Positions 1-9,942 are shown, numbered from the stretch's first letter. The stretch is 64,000 bases of DNA from Candidatus Methylobacter titanis (GCA_029946125.1 JAQSDX010000005.1:1-64000), one strand, 5' to 3'. Numbers and translations: made by a program. Notes: generated from the letters alone by a model not told the origin.

Positions 1-55
1 CTGATGCAGTTCATGCAATACGGGAGAGATAAATTACCTGTTCAAACATAAGGCT

Positions 56-226
56 TTAAATTGGGAATTGCTGGCCGAATGCGGCCAGCAGTGACAACTG
101 CGGGGCGAAGTGATACCACGTCGTATTGCGCTTGGACAGCATCAAGGCAACCACGCCCAGCACGAAAAAAGCCAGACCGTAGACCAGGTAGATCAGTCCC
201 ATTGTCTGGGAATCCCAATAACTCAT
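56..226 (-). pseudogene. Truncated N-terminus of a membrane sensor-type protein
   Basis: A short frame from an ATG at 226 encodes 56 residues. A good ribosome-binding site (AAGAGGAAG) lies just upstream. The product begins with one long hydrophobic helix (about residues 9-29, GLIYLVYGLAFFVLG), then a basic turn, then HFAPQLSLLAAFG. This pattern resembles the start of multi-helix sensory membrane modules found in some histidine kinases and diguanylate cyclases, which usually continue after LLAAFG with further helices. Here the frame stops after five unrelated residues. I infer a gene cut off by insertion or deletion near position 60-68. Family assignment is from memory and uncertain; a genuine single-helix small protein is the alternative. 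Confidence 0.4.
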
Positions 227-275
227 CGCTGCTTCCTCTTAGAGATTGATACGGTGAACACGTTCATTATTACAG

Positions 276-550
276 TCAACATCGAAAGCCTGGGTAAAAA
301 TCAGGTAATGATGCCCACTGGCGGGAGCATAGAGAATGCATAGCTTCAGTATTGGCTTTTGGCATGATCAAGCCTGCGGTTTTGCTATTCTTAGGACATA
401 GGGTGCCAAAAATATAAGCCGCTGTAAATTGTTGCTGTTGAACAATACGGGGCGAGTGCCTTTTTGTGCCCAAATACGACTGACTGTCCGACGTTGTCCG
501 ACTAGCGCCTCATCTTGAAACCAGCCTCAACCGGCTTCACATCGATACCT
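276..550 (-). pseudogene. IS630-family transposase remnant, frameshifted
   Basis: Read on the minus strand, three short frames join into one recognisable IS630-type transposase segment. FQDEALVGQRRT followed by RIWAQKGTRP carries the DDE-domain 'QDEA..GQ' motif. After a one-base shift it continues as RIVQQQQFTAAYIFG and KTAGLIMPKANTEAM. A second shift lies just before FQDEA, where one T appears to be missing in the expected VEAWFQDEA. Only the middle of the catalytic domain is present; no terminal inverted repeats or start codon are seen. It is a dead relic. The boundaries are approximate. Confidence 0.6.
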
Positions 551-727
551 TTCGGTAGTAAGCGGTAGATGAAAACAAGTTATAGACTAATTCTCGTGTA
601 AATATTTTGGGATGGGTATAAGGTTTTTACCGTTGACAAAATTTTACCAACAGGGGGCTTATTTTGCTAAACAAATTTAAACAAATATCGAAGATAGTGG
701 GGCACTACCGAATTGAACCGCTTACAT

Positions 728-752
728 CCCCGCCCTGAACGGCGGGGTTTTT
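728..752. repeat. GC-rich hairpin, IS605-end-like or terminator
   Basis: CCCCGCC and GGCGGGG pair around a short loop, with five T's to the right on the plus strand. The T-run points away from phoU, whose stop is at 792 on the minus strand, so this is not a classical phoU terminator. Read on the minus strand it has the form CCCC..C.TTCAG...GGGGATGT, the same shape as the hairpin at 44345-44370, and resembles right ends of IS200/IS605-type elements. Either reading is possible. Confidence 0.45.
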
Positions 753-791
753 CGCTGCTTAGTGATAAAGGCGTTGCGCCGGAAATGGCTG

Positions 792-1508
792 TTACTGCTT
801 CATCTTCCTTTCCAGTTCTTCCTGGGTCAAATGTCGCACATCTTCGCCTTTGACCATATAAACTAAATGTTCGCAGACGTTACAGGCATGATCGCCGATT
901 CTTTCTAATGAACGGGCAATCCAAAGCACATCCAACATCCGGGTAATGTTTCTTGGGTCTTCCATCATCTTGGTAATCAACTGGCGGATGATACTGCCGT
1001 ATTCACGATCGACATTTTCATCCAAACCGGTAATTGTGGTCACGCCTTCTATGTTCATCCTGGCAAATACATCCAGCGCGCCGTGCAGCATTTCCTGAAC
1101 CAATTCGGCCATGTGTTCCAGTTCGTAATATTGGTCATGTTTGTTGCTGTCGGCTCCCGCCAATTGTATGGCCATCTCGGCGATGCGTTCGGCCATATCG
1201 CCGACGCGTTCAAGCTCATTAACCACTTTGATTACGGTAATTAACAATCTTAAATCGAATGCGGCAGGTTGCCTTAACGCTAAGATTTGCATGCATTCCT
1301 GATCGATAGCCATTTCCAGCGCATCGACCTGATTGTCTTGTTTGATGACCAGTTCGGCCATTTCCATATCGCCGGTTGCAAAAGCGCTAACGGCTAGCTC
1401 TATTTGCTGTTCAACCAGTCCGCCCATGGTTAAAACTTTGTTGCGTACATCTTCCAGCTCTTTATTGAACTGGCCTGATATGTGCTGTCCTATTTTGCTG
1501 TTGTCCAT
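792..1508 (-). CDS. phoU: Phosphate transport regulator PhoU
   Basis: PhoU is the negative regulator that links the Pst phosphate importer to the PhoR-PhoB two-component system. The 238-residue product has the normal length and the expected two repeats of three-helix bundles. The metal-binding E/D-rich signature appears as VNELERVGDMAERIAEMA in the first half and RSLERIGDHACNVCEHLVYM in the second. The gene is the last of pstSCAB-phoU and follows pstB by 13 bp. Nothing looks damaged. The assignment is firm. Confidence 0.96.
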   Translation of the reverse strand: MDNSKIGQHISGQFNKELEDVRNKVLTMGGLVEQQIELAVSAFATGDMEMAELVIKQDNQVDALEMAIDQECMQILALRQPAAFDLRLLITVIKVVNELERVGDMAERIAEMAIQLAGADSNKHDQYYELEHMAELVQEMLHGALDVFARMNIEGVTTITGLDENVDREYGSIIRQLITKMMEDPRNITRMLDVLWIARSLERIGDHACNVCEHLVYMVKGEDVRHLTQEELERKMKQ

Positions 1509-1521
1509 TGCTTGCTCCTGG

Positions 1522-2355
1522 TTAGCCGTACCGACCGGTAATGTAATCTTCGGTTTGTTTCTTTTGAGGATTGGTAAACAACTCGCTGGTCGTACCCATC
1601 TCTATCAATTCGCCCATGTACATAAATGCGGTGTAGTCCGAAACCCGTGCGGCCTGCTGCATATTGTGCGTGACGATAACTATCGTGTATTTTTCTTTAA
1701 GCTCGTTGATCAGTTCTTCAATTTTTAAGGTTGAAATAGGGTCCAGCGCCGATGCGGGTTCATCCAGTAACAGCACTTCGGGCTCTATCGCAATCGCTCT
1801 GGCAATCACCAGCCGCTGTTGCTGTCCGCCTGACAAACCTAGGGCGTTATCATTCAAGCGGTCTTTAACTTCATCCCACAGCGCTGCACCGCGCAACGCA
1901 TTTTCAACCGTTTCTTCCAAAACTCGTTTGTCGTTAATGCCCTGAATTCTAAGGCCGTAAGTGACATTCTCGAAGATAGATTTGGGGAAGGGATTCGGCT
2001 TTTGAAATACCATGCCGACGCGCCTGCGTAAAGCGGCGACATTGACGGATTTATCGTAAATATTTTCATCATCGAGCAGAATCTTGCCTTCGATGGTGAC
2101 GTTATCGACCAAGTCATTCATTCGGTTGATGCAGCGCAGCAGTGTCGATTTGCCGCAACCGCTGGGGCCAATATAGGCGGTTACCTTTTTCTTCGGCATT
2201 TCCATATTAACGTTATGCAAAGCCTGCTTGTCCGCATAGAAAAGATTTAAATTTTCTACTTTGATACAGGTCTCATTCGGCTCAGCCGTTTTTTTCTGAT
2301 CGCGTAAAACTGAACTTACATCAATGGCATGTGTACGTACGTGTTGATCTGTCAT
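1522..2355 (-). CDS. pstB: Phosphate ABC transporter ATP-binding protein PstB
   Basis: PstB is the cytoplasmic ATPase that powers phosphate import through PstA/PstC. The 277-residue protein shows a complete ABC domain: Walker [10 protein letters not shown] (about residues 63-71), signature LSGGQQQR, Walker [13 protein letters not shown] and a switch histidine (VTHNM). An N-terminal extension of about 30 residues precedes the domain. The gene starts 4 bp after the pstA stop codon, as expected for translational coupling, and precedes phoU. Confidence 0.97.
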   Translation of the reverse strand: MTDQHVRTHAIDVSSVLRDQKKTAEPNETCIKVENLNLFYADKQALHNVNMEMPKKKVTAYIGPSGCGKSTLLRCINRMNDLVDNVTIEGKILLDDENIYDKSVNVAALRRRVGMVFQKPNPFPKSIFENVTYGLRIQGINDKRVLEETVENALRGAALWDEVKDRLNDNALGLSGGQQQRLVIARAIAIEPEVLLLDEPASALDPISTLKIEELINELKEKYTIVIVTHNMQQAARVSDYTAFMYMGELIEMGTTSELFTNPQKKQTEDYITGRYG

Positions 2356-2359
2356 TTCT

Positions 2360-4015
2360 TTAACCTTCCAGTGCCCGGTATTTTTCTCGCAGATGATTTC
2401 TGATTAAAATGGCTGATAAATTCAGCCCCACAATGACCAGTACCAACAATAATGATGTCGCATAAACCAAGGGTCTCGCCGCCTCAACATTGGGGCTTTG
2501 AAAGCCGACATCATAAATATGAAATCCTAAATGCATAAATTTTCTGTCCAAATGCAAGAACGGATAATTGCCGTCCAGCGGCAATGTGGGCGCCATTTTT
2601 ACCACACCCACCAGCATTAACGGAGCCACTTCGCCGGCCGCCCGCGCCACAGCCAGAATCAAGCCGGTCATCATCGCCGGGCTTGCCATCGGCAATACCG
2701 TCAGCCACAGAGTCTCCAGTTTGGTAGCGCCCAGGGCCAGACTGCCTTCGCGTATCGATTTGGGGATACGCGCCAAACCTTCTTCGGTTGACACGATAAC
2801 CACCGGCAAAGTCAGCAAAGCCAGGGTAATTGAAGCCCATAGTAAGCCTGGCGTACCGTAGACCGGCGCAGGTGCCGCTTCCGGGAAAAACAGCTGATCG
2901 ATGTTGCCTCCCAGGATATAGACAAAAAAGCCCAAGCCGAATACCCCGTAAACAATCGAGGGTACGCCCGCCAGATTGTTGACCGCGATTCGGATCAAGC
3001 GGGTGATAAAACCCTGCTTGGCATATTCGCGTAAATATACTGCCGCAATGACGCCGAACGGGGTGACGATAATCGACATCATGATCACCATCATCACTGT
3101 ACCAAAAATAGCCGGAAAAATACCGCCTTCGGTATTAGCCTCGCGCGGATCATCGGTTAAAAATTCAACCAGTTTAGCGCCATAATGCCAGACTTTATCG
3201 AACCGGCTCATGGTGTTCGGCTGGAAAATCCTGACTACTTTGGCCACGGGTATTTCAATTTCCTTGCCGCCTTCGGTTGTTGCGACCAGGCTATCCCGTC
3301 TTATTTGTCGATACAGCTCGCTTAACTGCGTTTGATATTTTTTATAGTCAATTTCCAACTCCGCTTTTTCGGCGGCCAACCGTTGCTCAGCTGCCGCATC
3401 CCAGCGATTGTTCAGTTCCAGTCTTTTCTGTTCAAGCCTTAACTGTTCCAGACTGTAGTTGATCGCACCGACTTCTTTTTTTTCCAGGTGGGCTATTTCC
3501 TTAAAAATAGCCAAAGCTTGATCTATTCGGGCTTGAGCGGCAGGCCAAGCTTGATCGCCTGCAGCGATAATCTTGCCGCTTTCCTTGACCGCAAGCAATT
3601 GGCCGTAGAAATTACCCCATTCACGTCGTTCCACTACCATCAGTTCGGCAGGCGTCTGTTGCTGTTGGATATTGCGCTCCAATATCCAACGAAAATCAGC
3701 GCCGGTAATATCCCGGTTGCCGGTTTTAATCAGGTATTGCACCAGCGTATCTTCATCATCGGCCATGATATGACCGGTTGATTTTGCCATCGCGGCTGGC
3801 GTAATACTGGTATCGATATGCTCGCCGATAATGGTTTGGACTGGCCCGCCCGGTTCCTGATAGCTGAACTGTATAACGGGGGCAGGCCAGAAGTGACCGA
3901 CTCCGCGCACTACAATTAAGCCCAGCACGCCGACTACCATAATAAGGCAGGTACTGACTGCCGCCGCATTGAGCCATACCCAGGGAGTACCGCTTTTAAA
4001 CCATGCTTTAATCAT
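2360..4015 (-). CDS. pstA: Phosphate ABC transporter permease PstA (long form)
   Basis: PstA forms half of the inner-membrane phosphate channel. The start chosen at 4015 (MIKAWFKSG) lies 10 bp after the pstC stop; a longer frame to 4090 would overlap pstC. The protein is 551 residues, far longer than the roughly 290-residue E. coli PstA. After a first helix comes a periplasmic insert of about 250 residues with a charged, coiled-coil-like stretch ([25 protein letters not shown]). The conserved permease core follows from about residue 280, with the EAA loop ([15 protein letters not shown]). Long PstA forms of this type occur in several gammaproteobacteria. Confidence 0.93.
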   Translation of the reverse strand: MIKAWFKSGTPWVWLNAAAVSTCLIMVVGVLGLIVVRGVGHFWPAPVIQFSYQEPGGPVQTIIGEHIDTSITPAAMAKSTGHIMADDEDTLVQYLIKTGNRDITGADFRWILERNIQQQQTPAELMVVERREWGNFYGQLLAVKESGKIIAAGDQAWPAAQARIDQALAIFKEIAHLEKKEVGAINYSLEQLRLEQKRLELNNRWDAAAEQRLAAEKAELEIDYKKYQTQLSELYRQIRRDSLVATTEGGKEIEIPVAKVVRIFQPNTMSRFDKVWHYGAKLVEFLTDDPREANTEGGIFPAIFGTVMMVIMMSIIVTPFGVIAAVYLREYAKQGFITRLIRIAVNNLAGVPSIVYGVFGLGFFVYILGGNIDQLFFPEAAPAPVYGTPGLLWASITLALLTLPVVIVSTEEGLARIPKSIREGSLALGATKLETLWLTVLPMASPAMMTGLILAVARAAGEVAPLMLVGVVKMAPTLPLDGNYPFLHLDRKFMHLGFHIYDVGFQSPNVEAARPLVYATSLLLVLVIVGLNLSAILIRNHLREKYRALEG

Positions 4016-4025
4016 AATAGACTCA

Positions 4026-6356
4026 TCATAATGAACTGTATTTTTCACGTAAGCGCTGACGAATGACTTCGGCCAGCGTATTAAAAACAAAAGTAAACAT
4101 AAACAAAACCAGAGCCGCTAAAAACAGGATTCGATAATGGGTACTGTCAACTTCCGATTCCGGCATTTCCACCGCGATATTGGCAGCCAGGGTACGCATG
4201 CCCTGAAAAACGCTTAAATCCATGACCGGTGTATTTCCGGTTGCCATTAATACAATCATGGTTTCGCCGACGGCCCGGCCGAAACCGATCATCACCGCAG
4301 AAAAAATTCCCGGACTTGCGGTTAACAGCACTACCCTGATCATGGTTTGCCAGGGCGTCGCGCCTAATGCCAGTGAGCCTACGGTCAAATGTTTGGGCAC
4401 GCTAAAAATCGCATCTTCGGCGATTGAGAAAATAGTCGGAATCACCGCAAAGCCCATCGCCACACCGACCACCAAGGAATTGCGTTGGTCGTAGCCTATG
4501 CCCATTTCAGCCTTCAACCAATCCTGTAGGGTGCCGTGAAACAAGTAAGTTTCCAATGGCACGCTTACCTGAAAGGCAATCCAGCCGCTGAGTAAAATAA
4601 CCGGGATTAATAGGGCTGCATCCCAGCCTTCAGGGAGATTTTGGGTAATGGTTTTGGGTAGAAATTGCCAGGCGAAGGCAAACAGCATCACGCCGACAGG
4701 AACGATCATCAATAGGGCAAAGATTCCGGTCAGGTGCTCTTCCATAAACGGAGCCAGCCAAAGGCCGGCAAGAAAGCCCAAAATAACCGTCGGCAACGCA
4801 CCCATAATTTCAATAGAGGGTTTTACGTACTGTCGCATCCCCGGGGCCATAAAATAAGCGGTGTAAATCGCCCCCATCAGTGCCAGTGGAATGGCGACTA
4901 ACATCGCATAAAATGACGCCTTCAGGGTGCCGAAAACCAATGGCGTTAAGCTGTATTTAGGCTCAAAATCATTATTTGCCGAAGAAGATTGCCAGATATA
5001 ATCAGGTTTCGGATAGCTTTCGTACCAGACTTTCTGCCAAAGCGATTTGATCGAAACTTCGGGATGTTCATTATCGACTTGCCAGAAATGCATGTTGCCG
5101 GCTGCCGACTGCAACAACAAGGCATTGGCTCTCGGTGACAAAATCGCTGTCGATGGTAAGGCATCGCTGACCCGTTCTTTAATCATTTCCCGTTCAGCGG
5201 TTGAATGATAAATGCCTACGATGCCGTCGGCATCGGTGGTCATAAAGCCTTTACGACGCTGTTCTGAGTTGATCGCAATGATCGCTTTATCAGAGACCTT
5301 AAATGCCCTGATTTTTTGCATGGCAGGGCGATTCAGTTTGTCTCTAACCATGCTCCACTGTGACACCAAGCCGCTGGAGTCGCCTATCATCAGCGAAAGA
5401 TCGCCATTTAAAAAAGTCACACTGGTAATCTTTTGTCCCGCATCAACCACATTCAGTTGCTGCTTTAAGTCTGGGCTGCTCTTGTCGCTAATATCGAAAT
5501 AGCCCAACTGTCCGTCGTTGTTGATCAGATACAGATTGGACTCATCCTTGTCGATTAAAATTTCGGCAATACCCGCAGTCGGCAGATCCAGAACCGAATC
5601 CGTACGCGTTAAAGCCGCCTCATCAGCAAATAAAGATAGTTCTTTTTTAAAATTGATCAGGCGTATTTTATCGGCCGTTTTGGCAACGATAGTCGTTGAA
5701 TCAGAGCCCACTTTAACCGCGATTGCCTCCAAAGCGGCGCCGGACTCATCCAGTGCCAAAGGTTGTTCGCCCAATGGATATTTAAGCGACGGCGTAATAA
5801 GCCGAACATTGTCCGGATAAGTGACTTTATATTGCTGTTTAGCGATGATGGCCCGGCCATCGGATAAACCGTAAATGACTGCGCCTTCTTTGATAGGACT
5901 GCCCTGAGCAAAGCTGGTGATATGTGCGCCTTCGGGTATTGCCACAGCTTGTGTCAACAGGGTTTTACCCGTAGCGGCATTAAAAAACACCACTTGCCCG
6001 CTGTCGGTAAACCGGGCTGCGACCTCATTTTGCTCTTCTATTGCCAGCAGCAAGGTATTGCCCAGTGCCTGCTCGGGTACCGGGTATTCGCTGACCGGCG
6101 CTGCGCTAGCCGATATAAATAGCGGATACACCACATACAGTAAATAGAAGAAAATCAGTACGATGGCGACGATCACACCCAGACCGCCCGCCACCACGCC
6201 ATAGCGTGCCAAGGCATCTTTAATAAGTCGCCAGCGCTGGTGATATTCGCCGGAACTGATTTTTATGGGTCGCTTAGGTTCCATACCGCTTGCGGCACTT
6301 CCGCCATCCTTGGCAGTCGCGGGAGGTTGTTTTATCGGGGCGTTTATTTCTGACAT
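4026..6356 (-). CDS. pstC: Phosphate ABC transporter permease PstC (long form)
   Basis: PstC is the second phosphate permease subunit. The start at 6356 (MSEINAPIK) is preferred because the longer frame to 6416 adds an unlikely hydrophobic leader and overlaps the hairpin downstream of pstS. The 776-residue product is long: one N-terminal helix (about 60-85), a large periplasmic region of about 380 residues with WD/beta-propeller-like short repeats (for example NNDGQLGYFDISDKS), and then the C-terminal permease core with the EAA loop ([18 protein letters not shown]). Both pst permeases here carry enlarged periplasmic parts, consistent with a co-adapted variant. Confidence 0.93.
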   Translation of the reverse strand: MSEINAPIKQPPATAKDGGSAASGMEPKRPIKISSGEYHQRWRLIKDALARYGVVAGGLGVIVAIVLIFFYLLYVVYPLFISASAAPVSEYPVPEQALGNTLLLAIEEQNEVAARFTDSGQVVFFNAATGKTLLTQAVAIPEGAHITSFAQGSPIKEGAVIYGLSDGRAIIAKQQYKVTYPDNVRLITPSLKYPLGEQPLALDESGAALEAIAVKVGSDSTTIVAKTADKIRLINFKKELSLFADEAALTRTDSVLDLPTAGIAEILIDKDESNLYLINNDGQLGYFDISDKSSPDLKQQLNVVDAGQKITSVTFLNGDLSLMIGDSSGLVSQWSMVRDKLNRPAMQKIRAFKVSDKAIIAINSEQRRKGFMTTDADGIVGIYHSTAEREMIKERVSDALPSTAILSPRANALLLQSAAGNMHFWQVDNEHPEVSIKSLWQKVWYESYPKPDYIWQSSSANNDFEPKYSLTPLVFGTLKASFYAMLVAIPLALMGAIYTAYFMAPGMRQYVKPSIEIMGALPTVILGFLAGLWLAPFMEEHLTGIFALLMIVPVGVMLFAFAWQFLPKTITQNLPEGWDAALLIPVILLSGWIAFQVSVPLETYLFHGTLQDWLKAEMGIGYDQRNSLVVGVAMGFAVIPTIFSIAEDAIFSVPKHLTVGSLALGATPWQTMIRVVLLTASPGIFSAVMIGFGRAVGETMIVLMATGNTPVMDLSVFQGMRTLAANIAVEMPESEVDSTHYRILFLAALVLFMFTFVFNTLAEVIRQRLREKYSSL

Positions 6357-6400
6357 GCTAAAGAGACTAGAAATTAAATAGAACAATGATATAACAAAAA

Positions 6401-6448
6401 AACAAAAAACGACCAAGACTCACAAAGCAAATCTTGGCCGTTTTTTGT
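6401..6448 (-). terminator. Hairpin between pstS and pstC
   Basis: On the minus strand a stem built from ACGGCCAAGA and TCTTGGTCGT (one G-T pair) is followed by a run of six T's and another T-rich stretch. It lies between the pstS stop (6543) and the pstC start (6356). Such a partial terminator or mRNA-stabilising hairpin would give more PstS than permease, which is usual in pst operons. The function is inferred. Confidence 0.7.
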
Positions 6449-6542
6449 CAGATGCATTTTTACTTACTGAGGGGGAAGATAATAACACATTCGGGCTGAC
6501 ATCCTTGTCCTACGCATTCCTGCGCGATATTAAATCCTTAGC

Positions 6543-7523
6543 TTATTTAAGCGTAGTCAATATTTTATCAACCACTTTTGCAGGCAGAGGAATATAGCCG
6601 TCTTTTATAACCACTTGCTGACCTGTTTTTGACAACACCATTTTGATAAATTCATTTTCTAACGGTGCCAGCGGTTGGTTTGGCTTCTTGTTGACATAAA
6701 CATACAAGTAGCGAGTCAAAGGATAAGTGCCGGAAACTGCATTTTCGGGTGTTGGATCAACAAATGTCTTGCTGCCCTTGGCTGCTAAAGGCACCATCTT
6801 AACGCCCGACGTTGTATAGCCCATGCCGGAGTAACCGATGCCGTTAACCGAAGAAGTGACTGATTGAACAACCGACGCGGAACCGGGCTGCTCATTGACG
6901 TTACTTTTTAAGTCACCCTTGCATAAAGCGTGTTCTTTAAAATAGCCGTAAGTACCTGAAACCGAGTTACGTCCGTATAACTGGATGCTTTTTGAGCCCC
7001 AAGCGGCAACACCGGCGTCGCCCCAGGTTTCAATATTTGTGCCGCCGCATTTGTTGGTGGAAGAGAAAATACCATCGACTTGTTCCATGGTCAGACCTTT
7101 AACCGGGTTGTCCTTGTTGACAAGGACCGCCAGCGCATCAATAGCTACTGGAATAGCGGTAGGCTTGTAGCCGTATTTATCTTCGAAGGCTTCAAGCTCG
7201 TCATCTTTCATTTGGCGGCTCATAGGCCCGAGGTTTGATGTGCCTTCAGTCAATGCAGGAGGCGCTGTTGAAGAGCCCGCTGCTTGAATTTGAATGTTGA
7301 CATTAGGATAAGCGCGGTTAAATTCTTCAGCCCATAGCGTCATCAGATTGGCCAGCGTATCGGAGCCGACACTGGACAGGTTGCCTGAAATACCGCTGGC
7401 TTTTTGATACTCGGGAACACCGGCATCAACAGTCTGTACGGCACCAGCAACACTGCTGGTTAATGCTGCGATACCAAAACCGATCGCAGTTACCAACGAT
7501 TTAGTTTTAAAAGATACTTTCAT
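6543..7523 (-). CDS. pstS: Periplasmic phosphate-binding protein PstS
   Basis: PstS captures phosphate in the periplasm and delivers it to PstC/PstA. The 326-residue precursor begins with a signal peptide ([23 protein letters not shown], cleavage after about residue 28). Phosphate-contact segments characteristic of the family are visible: [20 protein letters not shown] and [12 protein letters not shown]. The ribosome-binding site is GAGAG, 8 bp upstream of the ATG. It is the first gene of the operon and has a Pho box in front of it. Firm assignment. Confidence 0.95.
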   Translation of the reverse strand: MKVSFKTKSLVTAIGFGIAALTSSVAGAVQTVDAGVPEYQKASGISGNLSSVGSDTLANLMTLWAEEFNRAYPNVNIQIQAAGSSTAPPALTEGTSNLGPMSRQMKDDELEAFEDKYGYKPTAIPVAIDALAVLVNKDNPVKGLTMEQVDGIFSSTNKCGGTNIETWGDAGVAAWGSKSIQLYGRNSVSGTYGYFKEHALCKGDLKSNVNEQPGSASVVQSVTSSVNGIGYSGMGYTTSGVKMVPLAAKGSKTFVDPTPENAVSGTYPLTRYLYVYVNKKPNQPLAPLENEFIKMVLSKTGQQVVIKDGYIPLPAKVVDKILTTLK

Positions 7524-7554
7524 GGTTAACTCTCAAATAAATTAAAGTGGCTCT

Positions 7555-7588
7555 ATTATGTAAATAGAATATGACAACAATATTACAG
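7555..7588 (-). promoter_or_regulatory. Pho box and -10 element of the pst operon
   Basis: Read on the minus strand, 7588-7571 is CTGTAAT-ATTG-TTGTCAT, the classical PhoB arrangement of two 7-bp CTGTCAT-like repeats with a 4-bp spacer. A -10 hexamer CATAAT (7560-7555) follows about 10 bp downstream, where PhoB-dependent promoters place it in lieu of a -35. It is about 30-65 bp ahead of the pstS start. One mismatch per repeat is likely (CTGTAAT, TTGTCAT). Confidence 0.8.
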
Positions 7589-7780
7589 TGCGGTTTTTTT
7601 TGCTATGCTAAGGCTTCAGCGCAAAATGGCTGTTTATCTTAACTTATTTTTTTGGCGAATATCGGCTGATGCAGCTTTTTTGATCTATCCTTATGGCCGT
7701 GTCATTAAACATTAATACTAAGCTGTTATGCTAAAAAATTAACCACCAAATGACTTCTGAATCGATACCTTGTGATCAAT

Positions 7781-9322
7781 ATGTCCTTACAATTTGAATT
7801 CCCCGCGAATTTAACGGCTGAAAATTTTATTGCCGCATTAAGTCATGAGGTCGACACGCAACTGGCTTCAAGGCAGTCATCCTGCAAAACCTATTACGAC
7901 AGCTTTGACTGGCGATTGTACTCAAACGACATCACTGGCGAGTTTAACCAAGCAAAATCGGCTTCATCTTTAACATTAAGATCGATTAAAAATGGTTCGG
8001 TTATTGCCGAATCAGAGCGTAAGAAAGTTCCTTTATTCAGCAAAGAATTCGAACCCGGAATAATACATGATATCGTGGCACCGCTGTTGGAAATGCGCGC
8101 ATTATTGCCGGTTTGCACGCTGGAATATGAGGTTTATCACCTCAATATCGTTAATAAAAATGAAAAAATCATAGTCCGGCTGTTAATCGAAGCATACAGT
8201 CAATTCAATAGCCGCGTTCTTTTGCAACCGGTAAAAGGCTACGACAAGGCCGCCGAACATATTGCCGAACTATTGACCGCAACACTGGGCTTAACAGCGA
8301 CGGATAAATCTGTTTTGTTAACAGCTCTGCAGCTTCAGGGCCGCAAGCCTAAAGATTACTCATCAAAATTGAATATCAATCTTGACCCCGAAATGCGTGC
8401 CGATATTGCCGGCAAATATATCTACAGTCACCTGTTAAAAGCCATTAAAGTCAACGAACAGGGGACTATTGCCCATACCGACAGCGAGTTTTTGCACGAC
8501 TTTAGAGTTGCGGTCAGAAGAACCCGCGCGGGACTCAGCCAGATCAAAGGCATACTACCTCCAAATATCAGCGCGCATTATGCCGATTTTTTCTGCTGGC
8601 TGGGGCAGATTACCGGACCGGCACGAGACTTGGATGTCTATCTGCTGAGCTTTGACCGCTATAAAAGCAGTCTGCCGGACTCAATCAGGGAAGACCTCAA
8701 TCCGTTATATGATTTCTTACTCATCAAACAGCAAAAAGCCCGGAAGGAACTGGCAAAAAAACTGCAGTCAGCCCAGTATCTATCCACCCTGGCTGAATGG
8801 GAGCTGTACCTTAAAGAGCCCTCATATAAAAAACCGCTTGAGGAAAATGCTAAGCTGAGCATTAAAGAACTTGCCGACAGGAGAATATGGAAGACTTTTA
8901 CCCGTGTGATGCACGAAGGTGAAGCGATTAACGGCTCATCAGCGGATGAAGCATTACATGATTTAAGAAAATCCTGTAAAAAGCTGCGCTACCTGATGGA
9001 ATTTTTCCAAAGCCTTTATTCTGAGCATCAAATAAAACACCTGATTAGGAAATTGAAAGGCCTGCAGGAAGTTTTGGGCGACTTTCAGGATTATGCCGTT
9101 CAAGAACGCACCCTAAAGCTGTTTAGCGAAGAAATGATGGCGCTTAATATCCCTGCCAATACCTTTTTAGCCATGGGTGTCTTGATTCAAGATCTTGATG
9201 CTCATCGATGCTGTGCCCGCAAGGACTTTGCATCAGAATTTGAGGTTTTTCAGCAGGAAGAAAATCAGTCTGACTTTAGATTACTGTTCGCCTCGTCAAA
9301 ATCCTCCCGTCATCAGCATTGA
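7781..9322 (+). CDS. CYTH-like/CHAD domain protein
   Basis: The 513-residue product has a CYTH-like N-terminal half (about 1-200; YYDSFDWRLYSNDI resembles the substrate-tunnel strands) and a clear CHAD domain from about 215 to the end. The CHAD helices carry the conserved histidines and basic residues in HDFRVAVRRTRA and LHDLRKSCKKLRYLMEFF. CHAD domains bind inorganic polyphosphate; CYTH members include triphosphatases. The catalytic ExExK signature of CYTH enzymes is not obvious, so catalysis is unproven. ATG 7781 is chosen over a GTG three codons earlier. The gene diverges from pstS and shares its upstream region, which fits a role in phosphate storage. Confidence 0.85.
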   Translation: MSLQFEFPANLTAENFIAALSHEVDTQLASRQSSCKTYYDSFDWRLYSNDITGEFNQAKSASSLTLRSIKNGSVIAESERKKVPLFSKEFEPGIIHDIVAPLLEMRALLPVCTLEYEVYHLNIVNKNEKIIVRLLIEAYSQFNSRVLLQPVKGYDKAAEHIAELLTATLGLTATDKSVLLTALQLQGRKPKDYSSKLNINLDPEMRADIAGKYIYSHLLKAIKVNEQGTIAHTDSEFLHDFRVAVRRTRAGLSQIKGILPPNISAHYADFFCWLGQITGPARDLDVYLLSFDRYKSSLPDSIREDLNPLYDFLLIKQQKARKELAKKLQSAQYLSTLAEWELYLKEPSYKKPLEENAKLSIKELADRRIWKTFTRVMHEGEAINGSSADEALHDLRKSCKKLRYLMEFFQSLYSEHQIKHLIRKLKGLQEVLGDFQDYAVQERTLKLFSEEMMALNIPANTFLAMGVLIQDLDAHRCCARKDFASEFEVFQQEENQSDFRLLFASSKSSRHQH

Positions 9323-9446
9323 GTGTGAGGGATACATCCATCTCATAATATTGTATGATTAAAACGTAGGGATTATTTCAGTATGAGTCGTTCGGGGTAG
9401 CGCTGTTGCCATTTTTAATCAATCTTCCTTGCTGGTTTAAACCTCG

Positions 9447-9537
9447 GCCTTTAGGCCGAAAGGAGCGCCCGCAACAAGCGAAGCGATGTTGCTTTATCGG
9501 GCGCGGATTGGGGAGGGGATGCATACCCCTGCCCAAT
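9447..9537. repeat. Compound hairpin element in the intergenic region
   Basis: Three consecutive inverted repeats are visible within about 90 bp: GGCC..GGCC with a short AT loop; GCGCCCG...CGGGCGC, which encloses CAACA...TGTTG; and GATTGGG...CCCAATC, which encloses GGGG...CCCT. The order suggests a folded REP/BIME-type element. It fills most of the 309-bp gap between the CHAD gene and the BON lipoprotein gene. No coding frame is seen in the gap. Confidence 0.5.
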
Positions 9538-9631
9538 CGTTGGTTTCATCCCAACGGGATGTTTCCTTATTGCTAGTAGAAATAATCGTTTTTAAAACTT
9601 ACGCCTAATTAAACTATAAGGGTTAAACATT

Positions 9632-9934
9632 ATGAATAAGTTCAAGTTGATAATAGGTTTTGTATGCGCCATGTTAATTGCCGGATGTGCTGGAGGGCCT
9701 ACACATGAAAGCACCGGGGAATTTTTAGACGATTCTGTGCTCACTACCAAAGTTAAAACCACTATATTAAGTGATTCCAGGCTTAAGCTGCTACAAATCA
9801 GCGTTGAAACCTACAAGGGCGTCGTTCAGCTAAGTGGGTTTGTGGACTCTGAGAGCGCCGCCACCAGAGCGGTGGAGCTGACAAGAAAGGTTAAGGGAGT
9901 CAAGTCGGTTAATAATAGCTTAGTGGTGAAGTAA
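9632..9934 (+). CDS. BON-domain lipoprotein
   Basis: A 100-residue protein with a lipoprotein signal (LIAGC, lipidated Cys19) and one BON domain covering about residues 30-100 (LTTKVKTTILSDSRLKLLQISVETYKGVVQLSGFV, here given only as landmarks at 39-73). BON domains bind membranes or phospholipids, and such OsmY/DolP-like small lipoproteins help maintain the outer membrane under stress. It stands alone, with a stable hairpin after the stop codon. The exact role is unknown. Confidence 0.85.
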   Translation: MNKFKLIIGFVCAMLIAGCAGGPTHESTGEFLDDSVLTTKVKTTILSDSRLKLLQISVETYKGVVQLSGFVDSESAATRAVELTRKVKGVKSVNNSLVVK

Positions 9935-9942
9935 GCAGGGGT

